Source of the DNA: Alphaproteobacteria bacterium
GTDB lineage: Bacteria; Pseudomonadota; Alphaproteobacteria; Micavibrionales; UBA2020
Assembly (NCBI GenBank): GCA_023136145.1
Contig: JAGLRU010000399.1
Location: 1-5,932 of the forward strand
Direction of reading: 5' to 3'
Length of the DNA stretch: 5,932 bases
Shown: positions 1 through 5,932 of the stretch, one piece after another
Position numbering within the stretch: position 1 is the stretch's first letter
How the letters are laid out: each line of letters begins with the position of its first letter
Position numbers and translations under genes: made by a program
Notes under the pieces: generated by a model
The model's input: the letters and a program-made list of their open reading frames with translations, nothing else
Database searches by the model: none
Told to the model about the DNA's origin: nothing

Positions 1-238
1 ATATGGTCGTTCAACCAGAACCTTGCGCCGATATTTTGACAGACACAGGGTTGGTATAGGTACGATAATAAATCAGACACATTAAAAGTTGTGCAGGAAA
101 ATCAAGTTCATATTTTCGCCTCGCTCCAATGGCACGTTTGCGGTTTTTACGAGACAGACGTTTATGCTCGATTTTAAGCCACAGAGGATGTACAGATTTA
201 ACCAGCTTGTCAAAATCTTCAAGTCGATCGTATCGTAA
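1..238 (-). pseudogene. IS5-type transposase remnant, N-terminal part, frameshifted and lacking a start
   Basis: Reading the minus strand from 238 down gives 75 codons to a TGA at 13-11. The protein begins LRYDRLEDFDKLVKSV and continues with KRAIGARRKYEL and LLMCLIYYRTYTN. This is the pattern I know from the helix-turn-helix N-terminus of IS5-family (DDE endonuclease) transposases: LRYDRL, then R-AIG-GRKY, then a hydrophobic helix ending YRTY. After YRTYTN the frame turns to non-family sequence and stops. A neighbouring frame (47-3) reads CVCQNIGARFWLNDH, whose VCQNI resembles the family's later VCRNI motif, so a small deletion plus frameshift is likely. No ATG, GTG or TTG start lies upstream in frame; the frame is open only back to about 271, inside the end of ppdK. 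The gene is therefore broken at its 5' end as well, and it is cut by the window edge. Family recognition is from memory of motifs. The inferred deletion is tentative. Confidence 0.62.
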
Positions 239-257
239 AACTTGGTGTCTTTGCGTT

Positions 258-2912
258 TTAACTTTTCTTTTTCAGCAAAGCCGCTTGTGCCGCCGCTAGA
301 CGTGCGATTGGTACGCGGTAAGGTGAGCAGGAAACGTAATCCAGTCCGACTTTTTCAAAGAACAGAATCGAGGCAGGGTCTCCGCCGTGTTCTCCACAAA
401 TGCCGACCTTGATATCACTACGGGTTTTGCGTCCTTGCTCCACTGCAATTTTTACAAGTTCGCCCACGCCGTCCGTATCGATAGAGGCGAACGGATCGGA
501 GGCGAAAATACCGCGCATTTGGTAGTCGGGCAGGAAGGAGCCGGCATCATCGCGACTGATTCCGAAGGTGGTTTGCGTCAAGTCGTTAGTTCCGAAGCTG
601 AAGAACGCCGCCGTTTCAGCAATCGCACCCGCCTGTAATGCAGCCCTCGGCAGTTCGATCATTGTGCCTGCGATGTAATTCGTTTTTTCAATTGATGCAG
701 CAACTTTATCGATCAGGGCTTTCAGGATGTTCATTTCCTTTTTCGTGCTGATAAGCGGCACCATTATTTCAAGAGCTACTGTGTTTCCGGTTTCTTTTTT
801 TACGGTGAGAGCAGCCTCTAAAATCGCCCGAACCTGCGTTTCGTAGATTTCGGGATAGACGATTCCGAGCCGTGCTCCGCGCATACCAAGCATCGGGTTG
901 GCTTCATGCAAGCGGTTGATGCGCTGATGAACCTTATCAACGGGAAGTGACAAAGCTCTCGCAAGCTCCTGAATTTCGCCGGACTCATGTGGCAGGAATT
1001 CGTGCAGAGGTGGATCGAGTAGACGGATGGTTACAGGCAGCCCGTTCATGATCCTGAATAATTTGATAAAATCCTCCCGCTGAAAGGGTTCGATTTTGTT
1101 CAGCGCGGCACATCGTTCTTCCTTGGTTTCTGCCAGAATCATCTGGCGCACATGGAGGATTCGTGCGGGGTCGAAAAACATATGCTCCGTACGGCACAGG
1201 CCGATGCCTTCCGCGCCGAATTTAAGGGCGGTTTCGGCATCTAGCACGGTTTCTGCGTTGGCGCGAATCTTAAGGCGGCGGACATTGTCTGCCCATTGCA
1301 TCAATGTTGAGAAATGCTCTGTCATTTCTGGCTGGAGCATATTTACTTCACCGAGGATAATTTCTCCGGTAGAGCCATCAATCGTTATTTTATCGCCGGG
1401 ATTTAGAATTTTCCCGTTCGTCTGCAAGGTTTGCGCTTTGTAGTCGATAATGACATCCCCTGCTCCTGCTACGCAGGGTTTCCCCATTCCGCGTGCTACG
1501 ACAGCCGCATGGCTGGTCATTCCGCCGCGTGATGTCAGGATACCTTTCGCTGCGTGCATTCCGTGAATATCTTCCGGGCTGGTTTCGGTGCGGCAAAGAA
1601 TTACTTTTCCTCCATCGGCTGACAATTTTTCGGCATCGTCCGGGTTGAATGTGATCGTTCCAGTTGCTGAGCCGGGAGAGGCTGGAAGCCCACGAGCGAG
1701 AATGGTCTTTGCTGCTTTGGGATCAATTGTCGGATGTAGCATCTGGTCGAGAGAAGTTGGCGGAATGCGCAGGATGGCATCTTCTTTTGTAATCAGTCCT
1801 TCCTTTACCATTTCCACTGCGATACGCAGCGCAGCGTGTGCTGTTCGTTTGCCAGTTCGGGTTTGCAACATATACAGCTTTTTATTTTGTATGGTAAACT
1901 CGATGTCCTGCATATCAGTATAGTGTTTTTCGAGTGTCAGGCGGATGGCGTTCAGTTTCTCGTAAACGTCCGGCATTGTTTTTTTCATGTCGGACAGTGG
2001 CAGCGGTGTGCGTATGCCTGCCACGACATCCTCGCCTTGCGCGTTGACGAGAAATTCCCCGTAGAAAGCGTTTTCGCCAGTGGAGGGGTTGCGGGTAAAG
2101 GCAACGCCTGTTGCGCAATCGTCCCCCATATTGCCAAACACGACTGCCTGCACGGTGACTGCGGTTCCCCAGTCCTCTGGTATATCGTTGATCCGGCGGT
2201 AGGTTATGGCGCGTGGTGTCATCCATGAATTGAACACAGCGTTGACGGCTCCCCACAGTTGTTCTTGCGAATTTTGCGGGAAGGGTTTGCCGGCTTCTTT
2301 CTGAATAAGCGTTTTGAATTGTTCGACGATTTCTTTCCAGCCTACGGCGTTAATGTCGGTATCGAGGCTTAGTCCGTTGCGGCGTTTGTAAGTATCGATG
2401 ATGTCTTCGAAATGGTCGTGTTCGACATTCATCACGACATCACCGTACATTTGGATTAATCGGCGATAGCAGTCAAAGGCGAAACGCTCGTTGCCGCTGA
2501 AAGAGGCAAGTCCTGCAACGGTCGTATCGTTCAAGCCGATATTCAGGATAGTGTCCATCATCCCCGGCATGGAGACGCGCGCGCCGGAACGGACGGAGAG
2601 CAAAAGAGGTTTTTTCCCATCTCCGAAAAGCATCCCGATCTCTTCTTCAAGATGCTTCAGCCCTGCGTCCACTTGAAACTTTATATCATCGGGATAGGAA
2701 CTGTCGTTCTGATAGAAAAAGGTGCAGACTTCAGTTGACAGGATAAATCCGGGCGGTACGGGAAGCTCTATGCGACTCATTTCAGCGAGGTTTGCACCTT
2801 TGCCCCCTAGAAGATTTCTCTGGGATGTGTCGCCTTCGCAGAGATCTTGACCGAATCCATAAACCCATTTTTGCGGTCTAGGTGCTGGTTTGGCATTTAG
2901 ATTTTTCATCAT
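258..2912 (-). CDS. ppdK: Pyruvate, phosphate dikinase
   Basis: This cytosolic enzyme reversibly converts pyruvate, ATP and Pi to PEP, AMP and PPi, for gluconeogenesis or PPi-linked glycolysis. The 884-residue length fits the usual 870-900. The N-terminal ATP-grasp domain shows GGKGANLAEM at residues 36-45 and VRSGARVSMPGMMD at 107-120. The central swivelling domain has GGMTSHAAVVARG with the phosphoryl-carrier His at residue 468; Thr466, two residues before it, is the position that PPDK regulatory proteins phosphorylate in other species. The C-terminal TIM-barrel PEP/pyruvate domain carries GTNDLTQ and GICGEHGGDP with catalytic Cys839. The protein ends in the family-typical VPIARLAAAQAAL, so it looks intact. 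Two ATGs are adjacent (2912 and 2909). The Shine-Dalgarno-like GGGG at 2921-2918 is 5 nt from the first and 8 nt from the second, so the second may be the true start. The gene is divergent from glyS and has a transposase remnant just beyond its stop. Confidence 0.97.
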   Translation of the reverse strand: MMKNLNAKPAPRPQKWVYGFGQDLCEGDTSQRNLLGGKGANLAEMSRIELPVPPGFILSTEVCTFFYQNDSSYPDDIKFQVDAGLKHLEEEIGMLFGDGKKPLLLSVRSGARVSMPGMMDTILNIGLNDTTVAGLASFSGNERFAFDCYRRLIQMYGDVVMNVEHDHFEDIIDTYKRRNGLSLDTDINAVGWKEIVEQFKTLIQKEAGKPFPQNSQEQLWGAVNAVFNSWMTPRAITYRRINDIPEDWGTAVTVQAVVFGNMGDDCATGVAFTRNPSTGENAFYGEFLVNAQGEDVVAGIRTPLPLSDMKKTMPDVYEKLNAIRLTLEKHYTDMQDIEFTIQNKKLYMLQTRTGKRTAHAALRIAVEMVKEGLITKEDAILRIPPTSLDQMLHPTIDPKAAKTILARGLPASPGSATGTITFNPDDAEKLSADGGKVILCRTETSPEDIHGMHAAKGILTSRGGMTSHAAVVARGMGKPCVAGAGDVIIDYKAQTLQTNGKILNPGDKITIDGSTGEIILGEVNMLQPEMTEHFSTLMQWADNVRRLKIRANAETVLDAETALKFGAEGIGLCRTEHMFFDPARILHVRQMILAETKEERCAALNKIEPFQREDFIKLFRIMNGLPVTIRLLDPPLHEFLPHESGEIQELARALSLPVDKVHQRINRLHEANPMLGMRGARLGIVYPEIYETQVRAILEAALTVKKETGNTVALEIMVPLISTKKEMNILKALIDKVAASIEKTNYIAGTMIELPRAALQAGAIAETAAFFSFGTNDLTQTTFGISRDDAGSFLPDYQMRGIFASDPFASIDTDGVGELVKIAVEQGRKTRSDIKVGICGEHGGDPASILFFEKVGLDYVSCSPYRVPIARLAAAQAALLKKKS

Positions 2913-3000
2913 GGATACCCCACTATTATGTATGTTGTGAAATTGGACGTAATGCTATAGCATTTTGCGTGTGTAATCAAGCTTAGTAACAGAGGAAAAT
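2913..3000. promoter_or_regulatory. Divergent ppdK/glyS control region with possible face-to-face promoters
   Basis: The 88 bp between the two start codons must hold promoters for both genes unless one lies within the other gene. At 2951-2964 there is a perfect 14-bp palindrome, AATGCTATAGCATT. Its core TGCTATAGCA reads as an extended -10-like TGC-TATAGC on each strand. On the plus strand a -35-like TTGTGA (2935-2940) lies 15 bp upstream of TATAGC. On the minus strand TTGATT (2980-2975) lies 15 bp upstream of its own TATAGC. Both spacers are shorter than the usual 17, although the overlapping TAGCAT gives 17 in both directions. Implied leaders are about 33-35 nt for each gene. The promoter assignment is inference; the palindrome is directly seen. 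Confidence 0.4.
2991..2996 (+). promoter_or_regulatory. Ribosome binding site of glyS
   Basis: AGAGGA stands 4 nt upstream of the ATG at 3001, a somewhat close but plausible Shine-Dalgarno position. It supports that start. A second possibility is GGAG at 3021-3024, which is 9 nt before the in-frame ATG at 3034. Confidence 0.55.
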
Positions 3001-4626
3001 ATGAGTAACGTACAGGCTGTGGAGCAAGAAAAAATGAATACCACTGATAAAATTTCAATGGATGATTTGGTGGCTTTATGCAAGCGGCGTGGGTTTATTT
3101 TTCCTGCTTCGGAAATCTATGGTGGCATTAATGGCTTCTGGGATTTTGGTCCGCTTGGAATTCTCCTGAAAAACAACCTCCGTGACCGTTGGTGGAATGA
3201 TATGGTTATCACTCCTCCAATCGGCCCGAACGGGGAGCCATTGAAGATCGTCGGCCTCGATTCTTCAATTATCCAGAACCCGAAGGTATGGGAAGCATCT
3301 GGTCATGTCGGGGGGTTTAGCGATCCGATGGTGGATTGCAGGGAGACTAAGAAAAGATATAGGGCGGATCATTTAATTGTATATTTACCAAACGAATTGG
3401 AACAAGAAAATCAAGATCAATCAATTCTTGTCTTTGTTGAGGGTACGCCGAAACAGGAAATAGAGAAAAAAATTAAAAAATTAAAACTGTCACTGAGTCT
3501 TTCCCAATGCGAATGTATACCGCTGACTGATTTGGATAAATATGGCTATACAGAAGACTATGGTCTTTGGTTACTTAGACCGAATGGTACGAAAAAAGTT
3601 GATAGGAGTCGTCTTGTTGCTCCTGACGTTAAAAAGCCGGATACGTTAACCGAAGCGCGCCAGTTTAACCTGATGTTTGAATCCAGTGCCGGAGCCGTTA
3701 AGGACGCGGCAAGTAAGGTTTATTTACGTCCCGAAACGGCGCAGGGATGCTTCACCAATTACAAAAACATCGTAGATAATATGCGCGTTCGTGTGCCGTT
3801 CGGCATAGCGCAGATCGGCAAGGCGTTTCGCAACGAAGTAACGCCGCGCAATTTTATCTACCGCTCGCGGGAGTTTGAGCAGATGGAAATGGAATGGTTC
3901 TGCCATCCTGACGAGGCTCGTTTGTGGTTTGATTTCTGGAAGGATGAGCGTAAAAAATGGTGGGAAGCAGTTGGTGTTTCTACCGAAAATCTGCAGCTTC
4001 GTCAACATGATCAGGATGAGTTATCCCACTATGCGAAAGCAGGTGTGGGAACGGTTGACATTGAATATCGGTTTCCGTTTACTTGGCCAGGATTCGGTGA
4101 GCTGGAAGGCGTTGCACATCGTTGTGATTTCGATCTGATACAGCATGAAAAGCATTCAGGTAAAAAGATGGAATACTTTGATGATTCTGTTCAACCTCCT
4201 CGCCGTTTTCTTCCGCATGTTATCGAGCCGGCAGCTGGATTGACGCGTGGGGTGCTGGCGCTTCTGGCAGAAGCTTATACTGCTGATCCTTCGCGTCCGA
4301 GTAAGATGTATCTGAAATTTAATCCGAGTATAGCACCGGTGAAAGCGGCTGTCTTGCCGTTGGTGAACAAGAATGGTTTGCCGGAAATCGCACAGAAGTT
4401 GTATTACTCCATGCGAACGAAATTTATGACAGAATATGACGCGAAATCGAATATTGGCAAGCGTTACGCCCGTCATGATGAGATAGGGACTCCATTCTGC
4501 ATTACCGTGGATAACGATACGCCGAAGGATCAGGCGGTGACGATTCGCTTCCGTGATACTATGGCGCAGGAGCGTGTGGCACTCGATAAGGTTGAGGGAT
4601 TCGTGCAAAAAGCCTTGAAAGAGTAG
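3001..4626 (+). CDS. glyS: Glycyl-tRNA synthetase, homodimeric (eukaryote/archaea-like) class II type
   Basis: This enzyme attaches glycine to tRNA-Gly in the cytosol using ATP. It is the single-chain alpha2 form, not the alpha2beta2 GlyQ/GlyS form. Directly visible are LCKRRGFIFPASEIYGG (about 26-42), YLRPETAQG (241-249), class II motif 2 from FRNEVTPRNF to EFEQMEMEWF (276-300), GELEGVAHRCDFDL (366-379), and motif 3 VIEPAAGLTRG with Arg416. The anticodon-binding domain fills about 430-541 and includes GKRYARHDEIGTPFCITVD. The length of 541 is near the top of the bacterial range and reflects an unusual block at about residues 125-212. Before it, DCRETKKRYRADH keeps only one Cys (113) where DC-x-x-C is usual. 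After it, APDVKKPDTLTEARQFNLMF stands where a CPxCG motif is normal. The catalytic motifs look complete, so the enzyme is probably active. The start at 3001 has a nearby AGAGGA; Met12 (3034) and Met20 (3058) are alternatives, and family similarity begins only near Met20. Confidence 0.95.
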   Translation: MSNVQAVEQEKMNTTDKISMDDLVALCKRRGFIFPASEIYGGINGFWDFGPLGILLKNNLRDRWWNDMVITPPIGPNGEPLKIVGLDSSIIQNPKVWEASGHVGGFSDPMVDCRETKKRYRADHLIVYLPNELEQENQDQSILVFVEGTPKQEIEKKIKKLKLSLSLSQCECIPLTDLDKYGYTEDYGLWLLRPNGTKKVDRSRLVAPDVKKPDTLTEARQFNLMFESSAGAVKDAASKVYLRPETAQGCFTNYKNIVDNMRVRVPFGIAQIGKAFRNEVTPRNFIYRSREFEQMEMEWFCHPDEARLWFDFWKDERKKWWEAVGVSTENLQLRQHDQDELSHYAKAGVGTVDIEYRFPFTWPGFGELEGVAHRCDFDLIQHEKHSGKKMEYFDDSVQPPRRFLPHVIEPAAGLTRGVLALLAEAYTADPSRPSKMYLKFNPSIAPVKAAVLPLVNKNGLPEIAQKLYYSMRTKFMTEYDAKSNIGKRYARHDEIGTPFCITVDNDTPKDQAVTIRFRDTMAQERVALDKVEGFVQKALKE

Positions 4627-4828
4627 CGTTTAGTAAAAAAAAATGAAAAAACAGCTTAAAATAATGGCTTTTTGCAAAATTGTTGTTGCGCGTCCCTGTG
4701 AATCTGTCATGAATCATCATACAGGCGAATTCGAAGTGTGATTTTGGGGACGGCTGATTTTAAAGGCATAACTCGCATATTTTGAACGTCGATGTTCAAC
4801 CAACTAACTTAACAAGTGAGTTTAAAAA
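4627..4828. other. glyS-hup intergenic region with nested inverted repeats
   Basis: This 202-bp AT-rich gap holds no convincing gene. Just after glyS comes an A-rich run and a weak AGC...GCTTTTT hairpin (about 4651-4675) that could be a poor terminator. Further on, CGTCCC (4691-4696) can pair with GGGACG (4747-4752), and inside that pair CCTGT (4695-4699) can pair with ACAGG (4721-4725). The two pairings overlap at 4695-4696, so they are partly alternative. TGATTTT occurs twice (4739-4745 and 4755-4761). A promoter for the HU gene should lie here, but the best -35/-10 guess I found (TTGGGG at 4744, 17 bp, CATAAC) is too weak to call. Confidence 0.4.
4782..4799. promoter_or_regulatory. 18-bp near-perfect palindrome upstream of the HU gene, possible operator
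   Basis: TTGAAC, the six bases GTCGAT and GTTCAA form an inverted repeat. The spacer contains TCGA, so the whole 18 bp deviates from perfect dyad symmetry at only one base pair. It ends 29 bp before the HU start codon, where a repressor site or a 5'-leader hairpin would be well placed. The GAAC/GTTC half-sites recall Gram-positive LexA boxes, but the 6-bp gap does not fit (4 bp expected), and alphaproteobacterial LexA sites are direct repeats. The regulator is unknown. Confidence 0.35.
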
Positions 4829-5146
4829 ATGGCAAAATCGACAACACCGAAAAAAGTAGCAGCACCGACCGTCACTCTTAAAACCATTGGCGCAGAACTT
4901 GCTGAAGATCATGAAATGACAAAAAAAGCTATGAACACCATTCTAGAAGACTTGGTTGCTTTACTAGTCAAGAACCTGAAAAAAGGCAACCGTGTTCGCA
5001 TGGCTGGTCTTGGTATCATGCAAGTTAGCAAACGTGCTGCTCGCATGGGTCGCAATCCTGCAACAGGTGAAGCGATCAAAATTTCTGCGAAAAAGAAGGT
5101 TGCTTTCCGTGCTTCTAAAGAACTGAAAGAAGCTGTCGGCAAATAA
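4829..5146 (+). CDS. hup: HU-family DNA-binding protein with N-terminal extension
   Basis: This small basic histone-like protein binds and bends DNA as a dimer in the nucleoid. The HU/IHF fold covers about residues 16-105. It has two N-terminal helices (to about 50), the turn GNRVRMAGLGIMQV, and the DNA-contacting arm with RMGRNPATGEAIKI, where Pro77 corresponds to the intercalating proline. The last helix is FRASKELKEAVGK. At 105 residues it exceeds the usual 90 because of a leader of about 15 residues, AKSTTPKKVAAPT, rich in Lys/Thr/Ala. Such extended HU proteins are common in alphaproteobacteria. It is HU-like rather than IHF-like by its arm sequence, but the distinction is not firm. The ATG has a modest AAGTGAG Shine-Dalgarno at 4814-4820. 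The gene seems monocistronic, with its own leader region and a strong terminator 19 bp past the stop. Confidence 0.94.
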   Translation: MAKSTTPKKVAAPTVTLKTIGAELAEDHEMTKKAMNTILEDLVALLVKNLKKGNRVRMAGLGIMQVSKRAARMGRNPATGEAIKISAKKKVAFRASKELKEAVGK

Positions 5147-5165
5147 TCTACAAATTAGAATCATG

Positions 5166-5210
5166 AAGCCGGAAGTCAGAAAGTATCTGATTTCCGGCTT
5201 TTGATATTTT
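5166..5210 (+). terminator. Rho-independent terminator of the HU gene
   Basis: A 15-bp stem (5166-5180 with 5186-5200), containing AAGCCGGAA and TTCCGGCTT and only one G-T wobble, closes a 5-nt AAGTA loop. It is followed by TTGATATTTT. Position and shape fit an intrinsic terminator for the HU transcript. The T-tract is interrupted, but the stem is strong. Confidence 0.88.
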
Positions 5211-5386
5211 ATAGCATTTTCCCACAGCCACCATGCCCACCTGTGCGCTGGCATCTGGAAGGTTGTTCAGCCGTCACTATGACTTTTCTTTTTCATCACA
5301 AGACGCGCAGACACATTTCCAGACCCCCGCGTAAAGCGGGGGTGACGAGTTGTTTTGATTTTGAAGAGTTTTCACTCAAGGTGTTT
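5211..5386. other. Convergent spacer between the HU gene and greA
   Basis: Apart from the GC-rich hairpin, the only structure seen here is a small GAGT/ACTC hairpin (5366-5377, TTTC loop; GAAA when read on the greA strand) about 10 bp beyond the greA stop. No clear intrinsic terminator for greA is visible, and no coding sequence is supported. Confidence 0.45.
5323..5343. repeat. GC-rich hairpin, possible dispersed intergenic repeat unit
   Basis: ACCCCCGC and GCGGGGGT form a perfect 8-bp stem around a GTAAA loop. The flanks read CCAG before and GACGAG after. On the minus strand this gives GTCACCCCCGC...GCGGGGGTCTGG, the layout of short palindromic repeats scattered through many proteobacterial genomes. 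It lies 44 bp past the greA stop with no T-run after it on that strand, so it is not a standard terminator, although it could slow convergent transcripts. Only one copy is in the window, so its repeat nature is inferred from form. Confidence 0.5.
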
Positions 5387-5863
5387 CTACTTATAGCTAA
5401 CATCCAAAACTTTATATTCTTTGGTGCCTTTTGGGGTGTTTACTTCGATTGTGTCCCCAATTGTTTTTCCAATCAGGGCACGAGAGAGAGGTGCTGTGAA
5501 AGCTAGCTTGCCGTTTTCAAAATTAGATTCGTATTCTCCAACGATCTGATAGTTGTGTTCTTCTTGGGAATCTTCATCTGTGATTTTTACCATCGCGCCG
5601 AACTTGATGATATTCCCGGACATTTTTGATGGATCAATAACATCTATTCGGGAAAGATTGCCTTCCAGATCGGCCAGACGACCTTCGATAAAACTCTGGC
5701 GTTCACGTGCGGCGTGATATTCCGCATTCTCGGATAGATCGCCATGTTCGCGTGCGTCCGCAATATCCTGTATTATGGCTGGGCGTTCAACGCTTTTAAG
5801 AATTTTTATTTCTTTCTGAAGCTGGTTGAAGCCAGCCAAAGTTATCGGTATTTTTGTTGTCAT
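5387..5863 (-). CDS. greA: Transcription elongation factor GreA
   Basis: GreA enters the secondary channel of RNA polymerase and stimulates cleavage of backtracked RNA so that stalled complexes can resume. The 158-residue length is the family norm. The N-terminal coiled coil (about 1-76) includes the tip signature DAREHGDLSENAEYHAA, with Asp42 and Glu45 matching the essential acidic pair of E. coli GreA (Asp41, Glu44). The C-terminal FKBP-like domain (about 82-158) includes FGAMVKITDE, the ISxxSPLGRAL-like segment here reading TAPLSRALIGKTIGD, and the ending GTKEYKVLDVSYK. GAGGAT at 5876-5871 lies 7 nt upstream of the ATG. The gene begins 19 bp after the stop of the upstream coding end at 5883, so both are probably on one transcript. 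Nothing in it looks damaged. Confidence 0.97.
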   Translation of the reverse strand: MTTKIPITLAGFNQLQKEIKILKSVERPAIIQDIADAREHGDLSENAEYHAARERQSFIEGRLADLEGNLSRIDVIDPSKMSGNIIKFGAMVKITDEDSQEEHNYQIVGEYESNFENGKLAFTAPLSRALIGKTIGDTIEVNTPKGTKEYKVLDVSYK

Positions 5864-5882
5864 CTTAAAAATCCTCAGTTTG

Positions 5883-5932
5883 TTACGCTGCTATTAAATA
5901 TTCTTGCAGCGTTTTTACATCAAAAGGCTCCG
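5883..5932 (-). CDS. carB: C-terminal end of an upstream gene, probably carbamoyl-phosphate synthase large subunit
   Basis: The minus strand gives an open frame from the window edge ending EPFDVKTLQEYLIAA and a TAA at 5885-5883. The V(K/R)(T/S)LQEY pattern is what I recall from many CarB C-termini, and carB directly upstream of greA is a known alphaproteobacterial order. CarB is the large, synthetase subunit that makes carbamoyl phosphate for pyrimidine and arginine synthesis. Only 15 codons are visible, so the call rests mainly on context and a short motif. That a coding frame ends here is more secure than its identity. Confidence 0.5.
   Translation of the reverse strand, partial: EPFDVKTLQEYLIAA

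Noticed and set aside
1096..1443. Plus-strand and other-frame ORFs of 60-130 codons within ppdK.
   Set aside because: They lie wholly inside a well-conserved gene on the other strand or in another frame and have biased, domain-free translations, as expected of shadow frames.
4156..4608. A 150-codon minus-strand frame inside glyS.
   Set aside because: It is antisense to the conserved motif 3 and anticodon-binding region, with no recognisable protein. The long opening follows from the codon use of glyS.
4651..4675. Hairpin plus T-run after glyS as an intrinsic terminator.
   Set aside because: Only a 3-bp GC-containing stem with a mismatch and an AT-rich extension can form, which is too weak to call as a separate feature.
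4643..4741. A 32-codon open frame starting MKKQLKIMAFCKIVV between glyS and the HU gene.
   Set aside because: No Shine-Dalgarno precedes it (only an A-run), it resembles no family I know, and it overlaps the inverted repeats there. Chance is the simpler reading.
4784..4797. GAAC...GTTC as a LexA (SOS) box.
   Set aside because: The spacing is 6 bp instead of the 4 bp of Gram-positive LexA sites, and alphaproteobacterial LexA uses direct repeats.
5201..5506. A 101-codon plus-strand frame across the HU-greA spacer.
   Set aside because: It begins inside the terminator tail, covers the GC-rich hairpin and runs antisense into greA. It has no ribosome binding site and no family-like sequence.

Overview
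The window reads as ordinary chromosomal housekeeping DNA of an alphaproteobacterium of moderate GC content. Three things support this: a pyruvate phosphate dikinase of bacterial type, an HU protein with the short Ala/Lys/Thr-rich N-terminal extension familiar from alphaproteobacteria, and a transcript in which greA directly follows what looks like the extreme 3' end of carB (a carB-greA order known from alphaproteobacteria). The assignment is an inference from gene content. I cannot name a genus.

Layout from left to right. Positions 1-238 (minus) hold the decayed 5' part of an IS5-type transposase gene, running out of the window. Positions 258-2912 (minus) are ppdK. An 88-bp divergent intergenic region (2913-3000) carries a perfect 14-bp palindrome and separates ppdK from glyS (3001-4626, plus), a homodimer-type glycyl-tRNA synthetase. 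A 202-bp gap follows, with several short inverted repeats and an 18-bp near-palindrome, and leads to an HU-family gene (4829-5146, plus) that ends in a strong hairpin terminator. A 240-bp convergent spacer contains a GC-rich hairpin of dispersed-repeat type. Then come greA (5387-5863, minus) and the last 15 codons of the gene upstream of it, probably carB (5883-5932, minus).

The genes are not a pathway. PpdK interconverts pyruvate and PEP, GlyRS charges tRNA-Gly, HU organises the nucleoid, GreA rescues stalled RNA polymerase and CarB feeds pyrimidine and arginine synthesis. The only operon-like unit is (carB)-greA. The ppdK/glyS pair is divergent and may share a control region.

I found no convincing new system. 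The most distinctive item is inside glyS. The segment that carries a Cys-rich, zinc-ribbon-like region in many homodimeric GlyRS proteins is replaced by an AT-rich block of about 80 codons, and most of the expected cysteines are missing.
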